Source of the DNA: Roseivirga misakiensis
GTDB taxonomy: Bacteria > Bacteroidota > Bacteroidia > Cytophagales > Cyclobacteriaceae
Direction of reading: 5' to 3'
NCBI RefSeq assembly: GCF_001747105.1
Contig: NZ_MDGQ01000005.1
Location: forward strand, 2,108,001-2,172,000
DNA length: 64,000 bases
This document shows, one piece after another, positions 53,953-63,170 of the stretch; position 1 is the stretch's first letter; each line of letters opens with the position of its first letter. The notes beneath the pieces were generated by a model, which saw nothing but the letters and a program-made list of their open reading frames with translations, searched no databases and was not told where the DNA came from. Made by a program: the position numbers and the translations under genes.

Positions 53953-54609
53953 TTGAAATCTTTTGTAGCAGGATGCGGCATAGAACTTGATTCCATAAAT
54001 TCTTTAAACAATTTTTTGAAAGGCGAGCAACACCATATCACACAACTCACTGATTCAGAGCTTATTGATCTCTATAAAAAAAATGAGAATAAGAAGTTAA
54101 TTGGTGTGCTTTTTAAGCGCTATATGACGCTTGTCTATGGTATTAGCCTTAAATATCTCAAAGAACGATCGACAGCTCAGGATTTGACCATGCAGGTCTT
54201 CGAAAAATTATTGTCGAGTTTAAAAACTCAGGAAATCGGGAATTTTAAAAGTTGGCTTTATGTCTTGACCAAAAATGAATGTTTAATGCATTTGAGGAAA
54301 CACAAACGACTTAATGGGCAAGTACAAAGCCTAATTGATGACGATTTTATGGAAATATCTATTCCTGTGCATCATGAAGAAGAGACTTTGGAAAAAGATA
54401 TTGGTCAACTCGACTATTGCATTGAAAGACTGAAAAATGAGCAGCAACACTGCATTAAACTATTCTACATTGAAAAGAAGTGCTACCAAGAGGTCTGTGA
54501 CATTACCGGTTTTGAAATGAAAAAAGTAAAAAGCTATCTGCAAAATGGTAGACGGAATCTAAAATTATGTATTGAAAAACTTCGTGAGCAAGAAGAACAA
54601 ACATATTGA
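53953..54609 (+). CDS. ECF-type sigma factor, start codon uncertain
   Basis: A 218-residue sigma factor if started at TTG 53953; a second TTG at 54016 would remove 21 residues and fits family starts better (LTDSELIDLYKKNENKK follows soon after). Region 2 is at LFKRYMTLVYGISLKYL ... FKSWLYVLTKNECLMHLRKHKRL, and region 4 is at HCIKLFYIEKKCYQEVCDITGFEMKKVKSYLQNGRRNLK. It is followed with overlap by the anti-sigma/TonB-like gene. Confidence 0.82.
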   Translation: MKSFVAGCGIELDSINSLNNFLKGEQHHITQLTDSELIDLYKKNENKKLIGVLFKRYMTLVYGISLKYLKERSTAQDLTMQVFEKLLSSLKTQEIGNFKSWLYVLTKNECLMHLRKHKRLNGQVQSLIDDDFMEISIPVHHEEETLEKDIGQLDYCIERLKNEQQHCIKLFYIEKKCYQEVCDITGFEMKKVKSYLQNGRRNLKLCIEKLREQEEQTY

Positions 54610-55978
54610 ACACTTAACGCCTGAAATTATTGAGGCTTACCGATCGGGGAAACTGACGCCAGAAGAAGTATATCAGGTAGAATTACTGATGCTCGAAAAC
54701 CCCTTGTATGGCGATGCAATGGAAGGTATTGACCAGATTTCTTCGGAAAACCTGTCGATCGACTTAGAAGATCTCAACGCACGGATTGATAAATCCCTCG
54801 AAGAGAAGAAAGTGGTTTTTTTGACCGTTTGGAGAAAAGTTGCCGCTATAATCCTGATAATCATTTCGGCCTCTGGTCTTTTCTACCTGAACCGACCTGA
54901 TAAGCTACCTACTCGAGAGTTATCAGCGTTGAAAAAATCAACTGATAAAACACCTGCAGATAGCACTTCTACTAAAATAGATGACGAAAACTTAAAGGAC
55001 ACTTTGACCAACACGAAAAGCAACGTTTTACCAGAGTCTGCCAAAATTGTAAAACAACCCACAGATGGTACACGGGTAGATTCTGACGAATCTCCAAAAG
55101 CCGTTAAACCAATCCCAAAACCCAACTTATCTTCCAGTTCGATTGCAAAACTAGAAACTGTAGCGCCTGATGACTTAATAGAAGAGAAAATTGAAGGTGT
55201 AAAAACGTTAAATACTGAAAGAAAACAGGAGGCCTTGGATGTTGAGGCTTTGAACTTAAATGCCATACAAAGAAGCAAATCATTCAGTAGAACAAGCAAC
55301 AATGCATTGGTCCAATTCACTGTTCAAGGAAAAGTAATTGAATCTGAGGACGACACGCCATTGATTAACGTTCCCATTAGCATAAAAGGCACAATTAATG
55401 GAACCTCTACGAATGCAGAGGGTGAGTTTACGCTTGATAGCGTGAAAGTCAATAGTATACTGGTGATCGATTACTTAGGGTATGTTAGTCAAGAGTATAA
55501 AGTCAACTCCGCCGAGGAAATCTTGATCAGACTTGATCCGGATAATGTGAGTTTGGGCGAAGTAGTAGTAACTGGCGTGGCCGCAGCAACTCCTAAGCAG
55601 AAGCTCCCATTTTCAACCACAACCATTGAAGGGCAAACTATTGATGGCACTCGCCAAAATCCTAACAAAACACTTTCCCAAAGTTCCACAAAAGCCAAGC
55701 CGACCATCGGCTTTTCGAAATTTAGAAAGTACTTGCGGAAAAACGTCCAATACCCTAAATCAGGTGGCAAGGTTAGAGGTACGGTGACTGTGGAGTTTAC
55801 AGTTGACTCAACTGGGGAATTGAGAGATTTCAATGTTTTAAAAAGTCTCGGTGCTGCTTTTGATCAAGAAGCCATACGACTGGTAAAAGAAGGCCCTAAA
55901 TGGAATCCCAAAACTGTCGGCTCAGCAAAAGTACCTGAATCCTCTACCGTGACGACAAAGGTAAGGTTTAAGCCCTAA
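54584..55978 (+). CDS. Anti-sigma-like TM protein fused to CarboxypepD_reg and TonB C-terminal domains
   Basis: A 464-residue protein started at GTG 54584; TTG at 54572 is also possible. It begins with a short acidic cytoplasmic anti-sigma-like region (HIEHLTPEIIEAYRSGKLTPEEV), and a TM at about 84-102 (VWRKVAAIILIIISASGLFYL). A long Ser/Thr/Lys-rich linker leads to a CarboxypepD_reg domain (about 246-318), SusC-like GEVVVTGVAAATPKQKL (about 325-341), and a TonB C-terminal domain (about 376-464, FRKYLRKNVQYP ... RGTVTVEFTVDSTGEL). It overlaps the sigma gene by 26 bases, consistent with anti-sigma action. The TonB tail suggests contact with an outer-membrane receptor or energy transfer. Confidence 0.8.
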   Translation: MSKKNKHIEHLTPEIIEAYRSGKLTPEEVYQVELLMLENPLYGDAMEGIDQISSENLSIDLEDLNARIDKSLEEKKVVFLTVWRKVAAIILIIISASGLFYLNRPDKLPTRELSALKKSTDKTPADSTSTKIDDENLKDTLTNTKSNVLPESAKIVKQPTDGTRVDSDESPKAVKPIPKPNLSSSSIAKLETVAPDDLIEEKIEGVKTLNTERKQEALDVEALNLNAIQRSKSFSRTSNNALVQFTVQGKVIESEDDTPLINVPISIKGTINGTSTNAEGEFTLDSVKVNSILVIDYLGYVSQEYKVNSAEEILIRLDPDNVSLGEVVVTGVAAATPKQKLPFSTTTIEGQTIDGTRQNPNKTLSQSSTKAKPTIGFSKFRKYLRKNVQYPKSGGKVRGTVTVEFTVDSTGELRDFNVLKSLGAAFDQEAIRLVKEGPKWNPKTVGSAKVPESSTVTTKVRFKP

Positions 55979-55986
55979 CCAGAAAT

Positions 55987-56019
55987 AAAAAACCATTCCC
56001 GATACGTTCGAGAATGGTT
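55987..56019 (-). terminator. Terminator between the TonB-like gene and aroF
   Basis: AACCATTC (55991-55998) and GAATGGTT (56012-56019) pair, with an inner CGA/TCG extension. On the minus strand a T-run follows, serving aroF. The plus-strand side is weaker. Confidence 0.75.
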
Positions 56020-56043
56020 TGTAATTGAAAAGCTTCTGATGAA

Positions 56044-57057
56044 TTAAAAACTCTTTCTTAGTTCAAAGGTCTTTCTCATTCGGTCTATCAGGCGATTAGA
56101 CTCGGAGAAATTCAGCGTTTGTTGACCGTCTGAATATGCTTCTTCAGGAATTTCGTGAGATTCGAAAATCACGCCGTCTGCTCCTGCCATAATACTGGCT
56201 AAGGCGATCGGCTCGACATGATTTCTTAATCCTATTCCATGAGAAGGGTCGGCAATCACTGGCAGGTGCGTTTTTTCCTTCAAAACAGCCACCGCATTTA
56301 AATCCATGGTATTACGTGTCGCTTTTTCATAGGTTCTGATTCCTCTTTCGCACAATAGAAGGCGCTCATTTCCTCCACTGAAAACATATTCTGCAGATGA
56401 CAACAGCTCGTCAATAGTACCTGAAATACCTCGCTTGATCATGACAGGCTTGTCAGTTCCTTTGCCGAGTTCGTCCAACAGGTTGAAGTTTTGTGTATTT
56501 CTAGCCCCCACCTGATAAATATCCACATAAGGGTCCATTTCAGCGATTTGAGACACTTGCATTACCTCGGTAATGATTTTCATGCCCGCTTCTTTGGCTA
56601 ATTCATACCAGAGTTTTAGGCCTTCAATTCCCAAGCCCCTAAAAGCATACGGCGAACTTCTCGGTTTGTAAACTCCACCGCGCATGATGGTAATTCCTTG
56701 AGATTTAAGGTGATTGATGGTTTTTCTAATCTGATCTTCGCCCTCTATAGAACATGGGCCAGCCATAATTTGGAAACCACCCTCCTCTATCACGACACCA
56801 TCCCCCAAATCGATAACTGTAGGGTTGACTTTCCACTTTTTCGACACTAGTTTGTAGTCGTCAGAAACGATGTGGATGTCTTTTATGCCATCCATATATC
56901 CTATAGATCGGATGTCGAAGTCTTTCTTTCCGGTGCCCACCAAGTAATCTCCCTTTTGCGTCTTCACCTCAGTTGGTTTGTATTTAAGGCCCTTTACCCT
57001 ATTTATGATAGCGTCTTTCTGTACCTCTTCTATGCCTTGTTCGAATTGTATTATCAC
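56044..57057 (-). CDS. aroF: DAHP synthase, type I-beta with N-terminal regulatory domain
   Basis: A 337-residue 3-deoxy-7-phosphoheptulonate synthase, first enzyme of the shikimate pathway. Residues about 1-65 form a ferredoxin-like domain as in the Thermotoga-type enzymes regulated by Phe/Tyr. The barrel starts at GFQIMAGPCSIEGEDQ and includes IMRGGVYKPRSSPYAFRGLG and VIADPSHGIGLRNHVEPIALASIMAGADG. The start codon is GTG at 57057. It is downstream of the trp genes and a lipoprotein. A heptad repeat and a Phe/Trp mini-ORF lie upstream. Confidence 0.94.
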   Translation of the reverse strand: MIIQFEQGIEEVQKDAIINRVKGLKYKPTEVKTQKGDYLVGTGKKDFDIRSIGYMDGIKDIHIVSDDYKLVSKKWKVNPTVIDLGDGVVIEEGGFQIMAGPCSIEGEDQIRKTINHLKSQGITIMRGGVYKPRSSPYAFRGLGIEGLKLWYELAKEAGMKIITEVMQVSQIAEMDPYVDIYQVGARNTQNFNLLDELGKGTDKPVMIKRGISGTIDELLSSAEYVFSGGNERLLLCERGIRTYEKATRNTMDLNAVAVLKEKTHLPVIADPSHGIGLRNHVEPIALASIMAGADGVIFESHEIPEEAYSDGQQTLNFSESNRLIDRMRKTFELRKSF

Positions 57058-57060
57058 TTT

Positions 57061-57088
57061 ATAATTGGTTAATGGTATTTAGTTATTG
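57061..57088 (+). repeat. Degenerate 7-base tandem repeat upstream of aroF
   Basis: ATAATTG, GTTAATG, GTATTTA, GTTATTG in direct tandem, all on the plus strand, ending next to the aroF start. Confidence 0.5.
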
Positions 57089-57101
57089 TTTTAAGTACTT
57101 T

Positions 57102-57137
57102 CTAGCCTTTAAGCCAAAAAACGAAGGGTTTAGTCAT
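57102..57137 (-). CDS. Candidate Phe/Trp leader mini-ORF upstream of aroF
   Basis: An 11-codon frame, MTKPFVFWLKG, ending at TAG 57104-57102, with two Phe and one Trp codon, located 44 bases before the aroF start. No terminator hairpin lies between it and aroF, so a simple attenuation model does not apply. It may regulate translation or be chance. Confidence 0.35.
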   Translation of the reverse strand: MTKPFVFWLKG

Positions 57138-57157
57138 AAATAAATAATCATAATTCA

Positions 57158-57928
57158 TTAGAAGAATTCTAGTTGAAATTGATAGTAACTCCTACTTTTC
57201 CTTTGGTTATCAACGTTGTATCGAAAACTAACCACAAAACTTACTTCCGAAACCCAAAAAGAATGGAGTGGATAAAGTTCTAAAAAGGACATATTGAGCA
57301 GTTCATAATTATCGCTCCTCTTAGTGTCACCTACGATTAAATAATTATCCGAATGAGGATTACTCCTATCGCCGATTAAAATAAAACTCCCTTTATCTGT
57401 CAAGGCGTACGTCAAGCCAAGACTATAGTTAATCCCAGTTATTTTATTCTTTAAGAAATCTCCTCCAGATTCAAAATTTTGATAATTCAACAAGTAGTGA
57501 TCCAATACTTCACCTTTTAATGTATACTCTTCAAAATAATTGCCATCATCAAATGAACACAATGTATCGGTCTCTCCATTTGTCAAAGGCAATATGAAGC
57601 AACTATCATTAAGACTCATAACAGTAGACGCCTTTACACCTGGTTGGTTCAACTTTTTTCGAAATAAAGAATCGTAATTACTTAGTGAAATCTCATTGAC
57701 TATTAAGTTGAACTTGTCAAAGTTGTATAAATCCAAAAGAACAGAGTCTTCTTCCAAATATGTTGAGCTCAATCGTTTCTGATTTGCTTTACTAGCAAGA
57801 GACGGATCTTTCTCTTCATAATTCAATGAATCCTTAATTTCTATTGAGTCTTCAATGGTTTTCTTCGAGCAGCCTGAGATTACCGTCAATAGAATAAATA
57901 ATGAAAATATTACTAATTCATTTTTCAT
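57158..57928 (-). CDS. Lipoprotein of unknown function between trpA and aroF
   Basis: A 256-residue protein with a lipoprotein signal (MKNELVIFSLFILLTVISGC, Cys20). The mature part is beta-rich with many Asn/Tyr/Asp residues and no known motif. It separates trpA from aroF. The third codon positions look more A/T-rich than in neighbouring trp genes, which could mean recent insertion (visual estimate only). Function unknown. Confidence 0.6.
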   Translation of the reverse strand: MKNELVIFSLFILLTVISGCSKKTIEDSIEIKDSLNYEEKDPSLASKANQKRLSSTYLEEDSVLLDLYNFDKFNLIVNEISLSNYDSLFRKKLNQPGVKASTVMSLNDSCFILPLTNGETDTLCSFDDGNYFEEYTLKGEVLDHYLLNYQNFESGGDFLKNKITGINYSLGLTYALTDKGSFILIGDRSNPHSDNYLIVGDTKRSDNYELLNMSFLELYPLHSFWVSEVSFVVSFRYNVDNQRKSRSYYQFQLEFF

Positions 57929-58004
57929 AATGTAAAGCTGATTCGACTACCGTGATCATATTTTTGTATTTGTAGACCTACCTTTTCGTGTAAATCCAGC
58001 TTTT

Positions 58005-58778
58005 TTAACCCTTAACGGATTGAATAAATTCATTTATGTTTTCACTAAGTTCTCCTTCTCGAGAAATTGCTTTGATAAAAGCGCTACCGATAATGGCGCC
58101 ATTGGCATTTCTACATGCCTTATCAAAGGTTTCTTTATTTGATATGCCGAAGCCGATCAGTGTCGGATTTTTCAAATTCATATCTTTTATGCGCGCAAAG
58201 TAGGTTTCTTGCTCATTGCTGATACCTGTTTTTGCCCCTGTAGTACTCGCCGATGACACCATATAAATGAAACCTCTCGAGTTATTATCTATCTCCCTGA
58301 TTCTGTTTTCAGATGTTTGCGGTGTAATCAAGAATACGTTTAACAATCCATACTTTTCAAAGACTGGTTTATGCACTTCTTGATACTCAAACATCGGTAA
58401 ATCTGGTAAAATCAGGCCATCTACTCCCACTTCTTGGCATTTCTGGCAAAAAGCTTCTACTCCGTATTGTACGATTGGGTTGATATAGCCCATTAGAATA
58501 ATAGGGATATTTACCTTGCTACGTACATCTGCCAATTGATCAAACAATAGCTTTAGGGTCATGCCATTGTCTAATGCAACCCCATTACTTTCTTGAATGG
58601 TTGGGCCATCGGCAATTGGGTCTGAAAAAGGAATACCAATTTCGATTAGATCAGCTCCTGATTGTTCAAGAGACGCCATAATCTTGGTTGTATCATTTAA
58701 TTTCGGATAACCCGCCGTGAAGTATACATTCAGTATTCGGTCAGATTTTCGACTGAAAAGTTCTTCTATCCTATTCAT
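58005..58778 (-). CDS. trpA: Tryptophan synthase alpha subunit
   Basis: A 257-residue (beta/alpha)8 barrel from the ATG at 58778, which overlaps the trpB stop by one base. A GTG five codons upstream is rejected. The catalytic Glu is in LIEIGIPFSDPIADGPTIQ, the Asp is in GVDGLILPDLP, and the phosphate loops lie near FGISN and AIIGSAFIK. It cleaves indole glycerol phosphate and passes indole to TrpB. Confidence 0.97.
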   Translation of the reverse strand: MNRIEELFSRKSDRILNVYFTAGYPKLNDTTKIMASLEQSGADLIEIGIPFSDPIADGPTIQESNGVALDNGMTLKLLFDQLADVRSKVNIPIILMGYINPIVQYGVEAFCQKCQEVGVDGLILPDLPMFEYQEVHKPVFEKYGLLNVFLITPQTSENRIREIDNNSRGFIYMVSSASTTGAKTGISNEQETYFARIKDMNLKNPTLIGFGISNKETFDKACRNANGAIIGSAFIKAISREGELSENINEFIQSVKG

Positions 58779-59959
58779 TAATATTTCCCCCACTTGATAT
58801 AGGTTTCTAAATCTTTATCGCCTCTACCCGATAGATTGATCACCACGACATCGTCTTTTTTAAAGGTCATCTGGTTCAATGCTGCAAATGCATGGGCTGT
58901 TTCAATGGCTGGAATTATCCCTTCTAATCGACTTAATGCAATTCCTGATTTCATGGCTTCTTCGTCAGTCACGCTGTAGAAAGTGGCGCGTCCTGTTTCG
59001 AACAAATGGGCATGAACTGGACCAATGCCAGGGTAATCTAGGCCTGCGGATATTGAATAAGGCTCGACGACCTGTCCATCTTCTGTTTGCATCAATAGGG
59101 TCTTGCTCCCATGAAGCACCCCTGGTTTACCAAGTACAGTTGTTGCGGCCGATTCCCCTGTATGGTTCCCTAAACCGGCTGCTTCTACGGCTACTAAATT
59201 GACATCGACTTCGTCGTAATAGTGATAAAATGCCCCTGCGGCATTGCTACCTCCACCAACACAGGCAATCACATAGTCTGGGTTTTCTCTGCCTTCATGC
59301 GTTTGCAACTGTTTCTTGATTTCCTCGCTGATCACTGATTGAAAACGTGCCACCATTTCTGGGTAAGGATGTGGACCAACGACCGACCCGATGATATAAT
59401 GGGTGTCTTTAGGATTATTGATCCAATGACGCATAGCCTCATTCGTCGCATCTTTTAGCGTTTTACTACCACTTTCTGCGGCCCGAACTTCTGCGCCCAA
59501 AATCCTCATGCGTTCTACATTTGGTTTTTGACGCTCCATATCGATCGCTCCCATGTAAACTATGCATTCTACGCCCATTAAGGCACAAACTGTAGCAGTC
59601 GCTACACCGTGTTGTCCAGCACCTGTTTCGGCAATGATCTTCTTTTTACCTAATCGTTGCGCCATTAGAATTTGGCCGATGGTATTATTGACTTTGTGCG
59701 CACCCGTATGGCATAAATCTTCTCTTTTCAAGTAGATTTTAGCACCATACTTCTCAGAAAGTCTTTCCGCGAAGTAAAGTGGCGTAGGCCTCCCTACAAA
59801 ATCCTTTAGCAAAGACTGAAACTGCTCTTGGAAATCAGGAGCCTGCATAATCTGCTCATAATTCTCTCTCAACTCTTCGATATTCGGATATAGCATTTCG
59901 GGAATATAGGCTCCCCCAAAATTTCCGTAATACCCTCTCTCGTCAACTTTTACTTTCAT
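58778..59959 (-). CDS. trpB: Tryptophan synthase beta subunit
   Basis: A 393-residue PLP enzyme. The PLP lysine is in [11 protein letters not shown], the phosphate-binding region is GGGSNAAG, and [22 protein letters not shown] matches the COMM-domain region of Trp[12 protein letters not shown] closes it. It joins indole and serine to give tryptophan. Confidence 0.98.
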   Translation of the reverse strand: MKVKVDERGYYGNFGGAYIPEMLYPNIEELRENYEQIMQAPDFQEQFQSLLKDFVGRPTPLYFAERLSEKYGAKIYLKREDLCHTGAHKVNNTIGQILMAQRLGKKKIIAETGAGQHGVATATVCALMGVECIVYMGAIDMERQKPNVERMRILGAEVRAAESGSKTLKDATNEAMRHWINNPKDTHYIIGSVVGPHPYPEMVARFQSVISEEIKKQLQTHEGRENPDYVIACVGGGSNAAGAFYHYYDEVDVNLVAVEAAGLGNHTGESAATTVLGKPGVLHGSKTLLMQTEDGQVVEPYSISAGLDYPGIGPVHAHLFETGRATFYSVTDEEAMKSGIALSRLEGIIPAIETAHAFAALNQMTFKKDDVVVINLSGRGDKDLETYIKWGKY

Positions 59960-59987
59960 TTTATTCTAGTTTCCACCATAGCATTCT

Positions 59988-60611
59988 TTAAGTCGGCATG
60001 GTCGCTATTAGTGTTTTAATACTCTCAATATTTTTAAGGCCTGGTTTTTCCTCAAATTTTGAATTCACATCAATGGCATGAATATTCAAATTCTTTAGTT
60101 CCTCAAGTCTTTTTACATTTTCTAAATCTATACCTCCACTTAAAAAGAAAGGCACTTCTTGATTATACTCTTTTAGTATATCCCAATTAAATACTACACC
60201 ATTACCTCCTCTTGCCTCTCCTTTTGTATCAAACAAAAAGAATTCGACAAAAGGATTGTAAGCGCCCAATTGGCTAAAGTCAAAACGCTCACCAATCGAG
60301 AATACCTTAATCACCCGAATACCAATCGCAAATAATTCTGCCACGTATTCTACGGATTCATCGCCATGCAACTGCACGTAGTCCAATTCATATTGATGAA
60401 CCTTGCCTTTTAGGTTTTCCAAAGGGGCGTTTACAAATACTCCCACTTTTTTAGTTTCGGCGGGAAATGACTTTAGCAATTCTTCATTTAAACTCTCTTC
60501 TGCATTTCGAGAAGATTTATCGAAAAAAATAAAACCCATATAGTCAGGCTTAAGCGCTAGCAATTGCTCAATATTCTCACTTTCCCGCATGCCACAAACC
60601 TTGAGTCTCAT
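59988..60611 (-). CDS. trpF: Phosphoribosylanthranilate isomerase
   Basis: A 207-residue (beta/alpha)8 barrel. Catalytic Cys7 is in LKVCGMRE, and the Asp is in FFLFDTKGEARGGNGVVFNWD. PFFLSGGIDLENV is a phosphate-binding loop. It performs the Amadori rearrangement in tryptophan synthesis. A 109-base gap with a heptad repeat lies between it and trpC. Confidence 0.96.
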   Translation of the reverse strand: MRLKVCGMRESENIEQLLALKPDYMGFIFFDKSSRNAEESLNEELLKSFPAETKKVGVFVNAPLENLKGKVHQYELDYVQLHGDESVEYVAELFAIGIRVIKVFSIGERFDFSQLGAYNPFVEFFLFDTKGEARGGNGVVFNWDILKEYNQEVPFFLSGGIDLENVKRLEELKNLNIHAIDVNSKFEEKPGLKNIESIKTLIATMPT

Positions 60612-60617
60612 TGTTTA

Positions 60618-60652
60618 GTCATTAGTAAATAGTTATTGGTCATTGGTAGGTT
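60618..60652 (+). repeat. Degenerate 7-base tandem repeat upstream of trpF
   Basis: GTCATTA, GTAAATA, GTTATTG, GTCATTG, GTAGGTT: five direct 7-base units on the plus strand, immediately upstream of the trpF start. Confidence 0.6.
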
Positions 60653-60720
60653 TAGCTTTTTTTCAGCGCTCTAACTCTTGCAAGCTTTTAAATTTCTTCT
60701 CTATGCTGCGGTATTTATAA

Positions 60721-61515
60721 TTAGCTCTTAACCATTAATTCTTTAATAAATTCCCTGGCCGTTACTTCTGGCCTAGCTGTTTTCATGAATGTTTCACCGA
60801 CTAGAAAGCCTTTATATCCGTAAGTCTTTAAATCAATTATGGTCTCTGGATTACTTATTCCACTTTCTGAAATTCTGACGAATTCATCAGGGATATGACT
60901 CGCTAACGCTTTTGATATATCAGTGCTTACCTCAAATGTTTTCAAGTTCCTATTATTTACACCCACTACATCTAAGTGTTCATTGAGGTTGTTGTCTAGT
61001 TCTTCTTTATTATGAACTTCCATTAAAACCTCCAAACCCAAACGTTTTGCAAAAGCAGCTAATGACTTTAGTTTTTGTGGCTCTAATGCGGCAGCGATCA
61101 AAAGAATAGCATCGGCACCGATGGATTTAGCTTCAACGATTTGATATTCATCTACGATGAAATCCTTTCTTAGCACAGGGCAAAAATTGAACTTTCTCGC
61201 CGTACTTAAATCTTCACTTGATCCTCCGAAAAACTCGGAATCAGTTAATACGGATAATGCTGAAGCGCCAGCTTGCATGTAACCGATAGTGGTTTTCTCA
61301 ACTTTAGCATGAGAGTTAATCATCCCTTTTGAGGGTGACTTCCTTTTGAACTCAGCTATAATTCCAGACATATCCTCGCGAAGAAGATATTTCTTCAACG
61401 ATACTGACTGGCCATCGAAATAGAGGCTTTGCTCAAGAAGTTTTTCAGGAAAGAGAGACTTTCGATCTTCTACTTCCTTTATTTTATGGGCTATGATTTT
61501 ATCTAGAATATCCAT
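60721..61515 (-). CDS. trpC: Indole-3-glycerol phosphate synthase
   Basis: A 264-residue (beta/alpha)8 barrel. IAEFKRKSPSKG contains the catalytic Lys. SVLTDSEFFGGS and LRKDFIVDEYQI follow, with VGVNNRNLKTF and ISESGIS as later active-site and phosphate loops. It is a stand-alone TrpC, not fused to TrpF. Confidence 0.97.
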   Translation of the reverse strand: MDILDKIIAHKIKEVEDRKSLFPEKLLEQSLYFDGQSVSLKKYLLREDMSGIIAEFKRKSPSKGMINSHAKVEKTTIGYMQAGASALSVLTDSEFFGGSSEDLSTARKFNFCPVLRKDFIVDEYQIVEAKSIGADAILLIAAALEPQKLKSLAAFAKRLGLEVLMEVHNKEELDNNLNEHLDVVGVNNRNLKTFEVSTDISKALASHIPDEFVRISESGISNPETIIDLKTYGYKGFLVGETFMKTARPEVTAREFIKELMVKS

Positions 61516-61559
61516 TTTATTTTATTGGTTTTAAGGCATTTATGCCTTTTACCGATGCT

Positions 61560-62549
61560 TTAATTCAGTTCTAATATTTTCTTAAATGTTTTAAGTGCCT
61601 TTCTACCCATTAGGGATTCTTGCGCCATACCTAAGGCTTCGTTTGTAGAAACTCCCTTTCCACACTCTATAGCCATAGCAGCGTTGGCGATAACCACGTT
61701 ATTCTGTGCTTCGGTTCCTTCACCTTTCAATATTGTTTCAAATATTTGAGCAGATTCCGCCACACTTTCTCCTCCAAATATTTGCTCTTGTTGGATTTCA
61801 GGGAATCCCAAATCTTGAGGGCTCACAATTGCCTCTTTGCCATTAGTAATCTTCTTGAAGCCTCCAGTTAGTGATATTTCATCGTAACCATCCAGTGCGT
61901 GAAGAATAACAAAATTTTTATCCGTTTTCTGATAGAGATAGCCATAAAGCCTCGCTAATTCCAGACTAAATACCCCAACTAACTGCTTTTTGGGAAATGA
62001 TGGATTCACCATAGGTCCTAACATATTGAAAAAGGTTTTCACACCTAAATCTCTACGAATCGGTGCGACATTTTTCATTGCGGGATGGAAAAGAGGGGCA
62101 TGTAAAAAGCAGAGACCACATTCATCAAGGCTCTTTTTCAATTTACCCACGTCATTGGTGAACTCATATCCAAAATGTGCCATCAGATTGGACGAACCCG
62201 AAACTGAAGAAACACCATTATTACCATGCTTAGCTACATTTTGCCCTGCGCCAGCCACAATGAATGATGAAAGTGTTGAGATATTAAAAGTGTTTTTCCC
62301 ATCTCCTCCCGTACCACAAAGGTCTATAGCATCGTATTCGGGGATATCCACTGGAACACACAATTCAAGCATGGCATCTCGAAAGCCTTCAAGTTCTTCT
62401 ACCGTAATACTTCTCATTAAATAAACGGTCAAAAAAGCTGCTACTTGACTTTGGTTGTATGCGCCTTGTGCCAAATTCTTGAGAATCTCCTTTGCAGAGG
62501 CTTTATCCAGCGATTTATATTCAAAAAGTTGATTTAATACTTCTTTCAT
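61560..62549 (-). CDS. trpD: Anthranilate phosphoribosyltransferase
   Basis: A 329-residue enzyme. CGTGGDGKNTFNIST is the PRPP-binding loop, and KHGNNGVSSVSGSSNLMAHFG follows. It transfers phosphoribosyl to anthranilate. It sits 22 bases downstream of trpG. Confidence 0.96.
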   Translation of the reverse strand: MKEVLNQLFEYKSLDKASAKEILKNLAQGAYNQSQVAAFLTVYLMRSITVEELEGFRDAMLELCVPVDIPEYDAIDLCGTGGDGKNTFNISTLSSFIVAGAGQNVAKHGNNGVSSVSGSSNLMAHFGYEFTNDVGKLKKSLDECGLCFLHAPLFHPAMKNVAPIRRDLGVKTFFNMLGPMVNPSFPKKQLVGVFSLELARLYGYLYQKTDKNFVILHALDGYDEISLTGGFKKITNGKEAIVSPQDLGFPEIQQEQIFGGESVAESAQIFETILKGEGTEAQNNVVIANAAMAIECGKGVSTNEALGMAQESLMGRKALKTFKKILELN

Positions 62550-62571
62550 AATGTTCTTAATTAGGAATCAA

Positions 62572-63147
62572 CTAACTATCCTCCAACCAATTACTTAATA
62601 GTTTGTGACCATACTCGGTCATAATTGACTCAGGGTGAAACTGTACCCCTTTTACATCATATTCTTTATGACTGATCGCCATAATCTCCCCTTGTTCATC
62701 AACTGCCGTAACTTCAATTTCACTTCCCAACTGGTTTTTATCGACGTTCCAGCTATGATAATGGCATATTTCATAAGATGCTGGAATATCCTTAAAGAGT
62801 CGTTCACTTGGATTTGAAACATGAACCTTACTGGAAACGCCATGCAAGACCTCTCCCATATTGAACAGCTTAGCACCATATATTTCGGCGATACCTTGAT
62901 GCCCGAGACAGACCCCCAGAATACTTTTTTCAGGTCCGTATCGACGAATTAAGTCTAACATAACTCCTGCTTCCTCAGGAATACCTGGCCCTGGCGACAG
63001 CAAAATCTTATCGTAAGCCGCTACTTCATCCAACGTAATCTGATCGTTACGGAAGATTTCCATTCGATCTCCATAACCCAACTCCTTCAAGTAATGAACC
63101 AAATTGTAGGTAAATGAATCGTAATTATCGAGTACTAATATTTTCAT
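62572..63147 (-). CDS. trpG: Anthranilate synthase glutamine amidotransferase subunit
   Basis: A 191-residue class I amidotransferase from the ATG at 63147. A TTG two codons upstream is rejected. The nucleophile Cys is in LGVCLGHQGIAEIYGA, and His-x-Glu is in QFHPESIMTEYG. It is separate from TrpE and supplies ammonia to it. Confidence 0.95.
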   Translation of the reverse strand: MKILVLDNYDSFTYNLVHYLKELGYGDRMEIFRNDQITLDEVAAYDKILLSPGPGIPEEAGVMLDLIRRYGPEKSILGVCLGHQGIAEIYGAKLFNMGEVLHGVSSKVHVSNPSERLFKDIPASYEICHYHSWNVDKNQLGSEIEVTAVDEQGEIMAISHKEYDVKGVQFHPESIMTEYGHKLLSNWLEDS

Positions 63148-63170
63148 TATCAATGTTGATCAAATACTCG

